64,000 bases of DNA from Prorocentrum cordatum (Eukaryota > Sar > Dinophyceae > Prorocentrales > Prorocentraceae). The stretch is from the NCBI GenBank assembly GCA_963575745.1, contig CAUYUJ010017921.1, positions 64,001-128,000 on the forward strand, written 5' to 3'. Positions 60,360-64,000 of the stretch are shown here, one piece after another. Under the pieces are notes generated by a model. The model saw only the letters and a list, made by a program, of their open reading frames with translations. It was not told the origin of the DNA and did not search any database. The translations under genes and the position numbers were made by a program. How positions within the stretch are numbered: position 1 is the first letter of the stretch; each line of letters starts with the position of its first letter.

Positions 60360-61750
60360 AAATTGATTTCCGTAAGGTTTTTGCAGCTTTCTCGGGTTCT
60401 CCCCTTTTCAGTCCCACAGAAGGGCCGCGGACGGCCCAAGAGGCCCCAAAGATCGTCCCAAGACGGCTCCAGAGGCGCCCCAAAGGGGCCCAGAACGGTC
60501 CAAGAGGGCCCCCAGTCGGGCCCAAGACGGCCCAAGAGGCCCCAAAGATCGTCCCAAGACGGCCCCACAGGCCCCACAAAGGAGCCGAAAACGGTCCAAG
60601 AGGGCCCCCAGACGGCCCAAGGGGGCCCCAAGACGGTCCAAAAGGGCCCCCAGACGGCCCCAAGAGAGCCCCAAGAGGGCCCCAAGAGGCTCCCAAGCGG
60701 GCCCGAAGAGGCGCCATGGGGTCTGGGCTGCTTTGGTGTAGGGACCGGGCTGGCCCAAAGGCTGCCCAAGAGTTCCAAAACGGTCCAAAAGGGCTTCAAT
60801 AGATTCCCAAGAAGCCCCAGAGACGCCAAGGGACACCATGGTTCCCCACAGCGAGCGGTGACGCAACAAGCTCTGAACACCAAGGCTCCCCAGAGCGCGG
60901 TGACGTAAACAACTCTCAACACCAAGGCCCCCAGGAGCGAGCGGCAACGTAACAGTCTTTGAACACCAGGGCTCCCAACAGAGAGTGGTGACGTAACAAG
61001 CTCTTACCACCAAGGCTCCCAAGAGCGAAGGGTGCCGTGAGCCATCTCGGGCAAGTTCCTGGTCCGCTCTTTCCGTTTCCGTGCCTCGGCGCATCCCGCC
61101 ACCGCGCCTGGGTTGGGTATGAAGCCTTGGATGTTCGTTGGGATCTCGTGGCCTGTCGTTGGCCTCTTGGAGGCAGTTTGGAGGCCTCTTAGGGGCCGTT
61201 TCGGGGCCTCCTGGGGCCTCTTTTGCACCTCTTGGGGGCCTCTTGGGGCCTCTTGGGGCTTCTTGGGGGCTTCTGGGGGGCCTCTCCGGGCCCCCTGGGC
61301 GCCTCTTGGGCCTCCTGGGGGCCTCTTAGGGCGGAAGGCTCGGATTTCCGGTTCGTGTTCCCTCTCTTGGGCCCCCTTGGGCCGTTTTGGGCACCTATTG
61401 GGCCGTCTTGAGGCCCTCTTGGGCCGTTGTGGGGCTCTCTTGGAGGCCTCTTGGGCCATCTTGGGTCGGTCTTCGGGGCCTCTAGGGCCGTCTGGGAGCG
61501 TCGGGAAGCCGAAACGGCGAGAACGCCAAAGTCTTTCAAACACCGTCAGAAAATCAAGTATTTCTGCCTTTGGGGGCCCTCTTGGGGTGCCTCTTGGAGG
61601 CCTCTTGGGGCGTCTTGGGAGCCTTTTGGGCCGTCTGGGAGCCATCTTGAGCGTCTTGGAGCGATCGTTCGGCGACTCGGGGCCCTTTGGACCTTCTTTG
61701 GAGGCTTTTCGAGGCTCTCTCGGCCCGTCTTGGGGCCTTGTCTTGCCCGA
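60360..61750. repeat. Inverted 12-bp repeat blocks, unit 2
   Basis: 60,420-60,720 on + repeats CCAAGAGGCCCCAAAGATCG and CCAAGACGGCCCC; 60,845-61,035 repeats the GTGACGTAACAAGCTCT block; 61,160-61,750 has GGGGCCTCTTGG in reverse. The outer flanks (about 60,360-60,415 and 61,500-61,570) are also reverse-complement related, so the unit is an imperfect palindrome of about 1.2 kb. Confidence 0.85.
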
Positions 61751-62756
61751 AAAAGTCACGCGACAAGCCCTGGGAGATGTGAGAGCCAGGGGTCCGGTCC
61801 GGGTCCCTTCGAATCTTCAGGAGTGAGGAGTGAGGCTCAGAGGATCAGGCAAAGGACACGAGTGGCGCGGATTACTCCGTAACATTGAAGACTCAACATT
61901 GTAGCAACAACAACAACAACAATCCGCATCTTGGAACCCCACTTTAGCCACGCGCCCAGGGACAGTGAATGACCGATTGGCCCCCTCGCTCTGATAAATA
62001 GGAAGGGGAAAGGAGGGATGGGCGCTGTGGCTTGGAGCGCTACCATTGCACTCACGCCATGTTCTTGACATGGCCGCAGGCACAGCGAGGGTCAAAGCGC
62101 GAAGATCGCCTCAGAGATACCCTGGATACGCAAGCAACAGTAGTCCACTGTCTGTGCGTAGTTTCCTTGTGTATGTTCGAGAGCCTCCTGGAGACCTGTC
62201 AGGGTCTTCTTGACGGTCTCTTGGGAGACCCTCTCGGAGCCAAAAGGGCCTTGCTGAACTTCTCTAGGATCGCTGTTTGGCTTCCATGGGGCCTTTGGGG
62301 TCACCTCAGGGCCGTCTTCAAGGCTTCCGAGGCTCGTCTTGAGGAGCAACAGCGGTAATGCATGCTTTGCAGAGCGGCAGGGCAACCTTCTGGGGGACAA
62401 GCGGAGCTGCAGCAAAGGCCGAGTGTGGACGTGCGTGCACGGGCGTCGACCGCGGGAGAAAAACGTTGAGCGAGAGACAGGCGCGAAGGGAGGGAGCCAC
62501 GCCTCTCCCCGGGCAAAGAAGGCACCTCACTGCCTGCGCTGCCGCTCCCTCCACGTCCCGTCAGTCTCCTGCAGCCCTTCTCGCGTGGTCGAGCTCCCTC
62601 GCTTCTTCCTCTCCCGCCGGAGCCCGTGCGGCCCTGTTTCTGGCATCGCGGATGAAACGGGTGTTCGTCTCCCCTCGCTCGGGGTGTCCACGACGGGGGT
62701 GCGGACCAGAGGTGCAAGGACACCCGTGGCCAGGGCCATGACACCTCCCAGACTCC
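61751..62756. other. Stretch without a supported gene
   Basis: Contains (CAA)6 at 61905-61922. Frames on both strands at 62030-62740 overlap and lack domains. 62200-62340 has faded GGCCTT-type repeat pieces. Confidence 0.45.
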
Positions 62757-63290
62757 ATGGCTTCGTCTTCTTCTTCGTCTTCTTCTTCTTCTTCTTCGTC
62801 TTCGTCTTCTTCTTCTTCGTCTTCGTCTTCTTCTTCTTCCGACACGGTCCCTGGCCCCCCCGTCGTCCGCGCGCGCGCCCTGGCCCCTGCTGCGCCCCCC
62901 CCCCCTGACCGGTTCCCCCGGCCCACCTCTTCGGGGCGCCCGCCTCCCGAGGCTCCGGCGTCGCAGCGGGGCCCGCGGGGGCGCAGGCCCCTGGGCCAGG
63001 GGTCGGAGGGCCTCGTCGCCGCCATGGCTGCCCCAGCCCTCTCCGCCCGGGCGCCCTCCGCGCGGGAGCGAGCGGCGCAGGGCGGCGCCGGCCTCGGCGG
63101 CCCCCACACGCCGGGCTCCGGGCTGAGCCTCGGGGGCGGGGAGGCCACCGAGGATCGGCTGGAGAAGTGGCGGCTATCCCTGCTTCCCTGGCACGGGTGC
63201 CTCTCCCTCTGCCTGGCAGGTCCCAGGGGTTCCCCCCGTTTCGGAGTTCAGGGATTCCCCCCAAGATTGTCGTCGCCTTTCGGCTTGTGA
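62757..63290 (+). CDS. Possible gene or exon starting with a poly-Ser microsatellite
   Basis: ATG 62757 is followed by (TCT/TCG) codons, 27 Ser residues, then a Pro/Ala/Arg-rich stretch and GGGEATEDRLEKWRLSLLPW. The microsatellite spans 62761-62839. If real, it could be the first exon of the coiled-coil protein at the right edge. Pro/Ala/Arg richness alone can come from GC-rich DNA, so confidence is low. Confidence 0.3.
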   Translation: MASSSSSSSSSSSSSSSSSSSSSSSSSSDTVPGPPVVRARALAPAAPPPPDRFPRPTSSGRPPPEAPASQRGPRGRRPLGQGSEGLVAAMAAPALSARAPSARERAAQGGAGLGGPHTPGSGLSLGGGEATEDRLEKWRLSLLPWHGCLSLCLAGPRGSPRFGVQGFPPRLSSPFGL

Positions 63291-63417
63291 ATCTTCAGGG
63301 GGGCAAGGGTACGTTCAGGGCTGGTCAGAGCCCCAGGGCCTGGGGGGGCCAGCCCAAGTATATCCAACAGCTCCCATCGTCCATGTCTCCGGCGAGGCTC
63401 CCCGGAAAATGCGTGTC

Positions 63418-64000
63418 ATGATCGCCCCTTGTCGGTATCCCCCTTCTGGCTGTCCCTCCCTGTGGCTCCTCCGAGAGGAGGAACTGGAGGCGCTACACCA
63501 GGAGCACGCCGCGGCCGTGAGGTGCTTGCGGGCCGACTACGAGGCGAGGGTGCAGCGCGGCCTGGAGCTGCAGAGGCTGCTTGACGAGTGTGACGCCTCG
63601 CTGCGGGAGCGCTCGGAGCAGTCTGCTCGGGACGCGCTGGCCCAAGAGCAGCTCGCCTCTGGGCGGCTGACGCTGGAGCGCCTCGCCATGCGGCGAGAGG
63701 ACGTCGCCGTCGGCGCTGGGGCGCTGCTGGAGGCCAGGCAGCGCGAGGTGCGCAGGCTGGAGGGGCGTCTCGCGGAGCTGTGGGGCGAGGTCGGCGGGAG
63801 CCGGGGCCCGGGGCGGCGGAGCGGCGCCGAGGAGGGGCAGCCGCCAGCGCCCGCCAGCTGCGACCTGCTCGCCGAGCTCCGCGCCGCGGCGCGCGCGCAG
63901 GAGGAGAAGGCCGACGTGCTCGGCGCCGACCTGCGCCAGGTCCTGCAGCACGTCGTCCGCGCCTGCACCGAGCCGTCCACTCCCCCTGGGCGGCCCTGGC
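63418..64000 (+). CDS. Coiled-coil protein, partial, runs off the right edge
   Basis: The + frame containing 63481 is open from 63127 to the window end with no stop. From about 63,475 it reads as an Ala/Arg/Glu/Leu-rich coiled coil: REEELEALHQEHAAAVRCLR, LELQRLLDECDASLRERSEQ, EARQREVRRLEGRLAELWGE and LLAELRAAARAQEEKADVLG, with good heptad spacing and high third-position GC. In-frame ATGs are at 63409 and 63418, but the protein-like signal starts only near 63,475, so an exon boundary there is likely. The opposite-strand frames are its shadows. Function is unknown beyond oligomerising coiled coil. Confidence 0.6.
   Translation, partial: MIAPCRYPPSGCPSLWLLREEELEALHQEHAAAVRCLRADYEARVQRGLELQRLLDECDASLRERSEQSARDALAQEQLASGRLTLERLAMRREDVAVGAGALLEARQREVRRLEGRLAELWGEVGGSRGPGRRSGAEEGQPPAPASCDLLAELRAAARAQEEKADVLGADLRQVLQHVVRACTEPSTPPGRPW

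Noticed and set aside
62561-63264. Glu/Asp-rich and Lys/Arg-rich - strand frames
   Set aside because: They translate the CTT/CGT microsatellite in reverse and GC-rich flanks.

Overview
The window looks like nuclear DNA of a protist with a very large, repeat-choked, GC-rich genome, most likely a dinoflagellate. Support: minisatellite arrays kilobases long; a candidate relic of the 3' end of the dinoflagellate spliced leader (TTTTGGCTCAAG) 62 bases before an ATG; a decayed non-LTR retrotransposon tail with RNase H and Cys/His knuckles; a ubiquitin-like N-terminal module; no bacterial gene packing or Shine-Dalgarno pattern. The taxon is an inference.

Layout. 1-3474 is complex satellite DNA. 4.3-6.3 kb holds a GIY-YIG/T5orf172-type nuclease and a broken relative. 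7.5-11.6 kb is two related 15-bp minisatellites that abut a broken gene joining a GIY-YIG part to an HxD...H protein. 13.1-34.0 kb is a gene-dense stretch with nearly all genes on the + strand: a BRO-N protein, an intact HxD...H protein, several unknown proteins, an SF2 helicase with an inserted RING finger, a 592-residue Cys/His coiled-coil protein, a putative DNA-binding protein and a tyrosine recombinase; it is interrupted by a second, unrelated 15-bp array (24.7-27.5 kb). 35.7-44.6 kb is repeats around one intact host-like gene (38.6-39.7 kb) and a second tyrosine recombinase (41.3-42.8 kb), followed by a 145-bp tandem array. 44.9-47.8 kb has one unknown gene and a further broken GIY-YIG copy cut off by a 10-bp array. 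47.8-51.4 kb is 10-bp and 9-bp arrays. 52-56 kb is short tandem repeats and the non-LTR retrotransposon remnant. A complete HIT gene lies at 56.6-57.1 kb. 57.2-61.8 kb is low-complexity and inverted 12-bp repeat blocks. A coiled-coil coding segment runs off the right edge.

How the genes may work together (inference): BRO-N, GIY-YIG nuclease, a Rad5-like helicase, tyrosine recombinases and lineage-specific proteins with shared intergenic repeats resemble the gene kit of a large DNA virus or a virus-like mobile element moved by a tyrosine recombinase, rather than host housekeeping genes. Most of these genes are crossed by single-base frame changes, predominantly in one direction, so they are either decaying or carry consensus errors; the HIT gene, the 38.6-kb gene, the 592-residue gene and the 14.3-kb HxD gene are intact.
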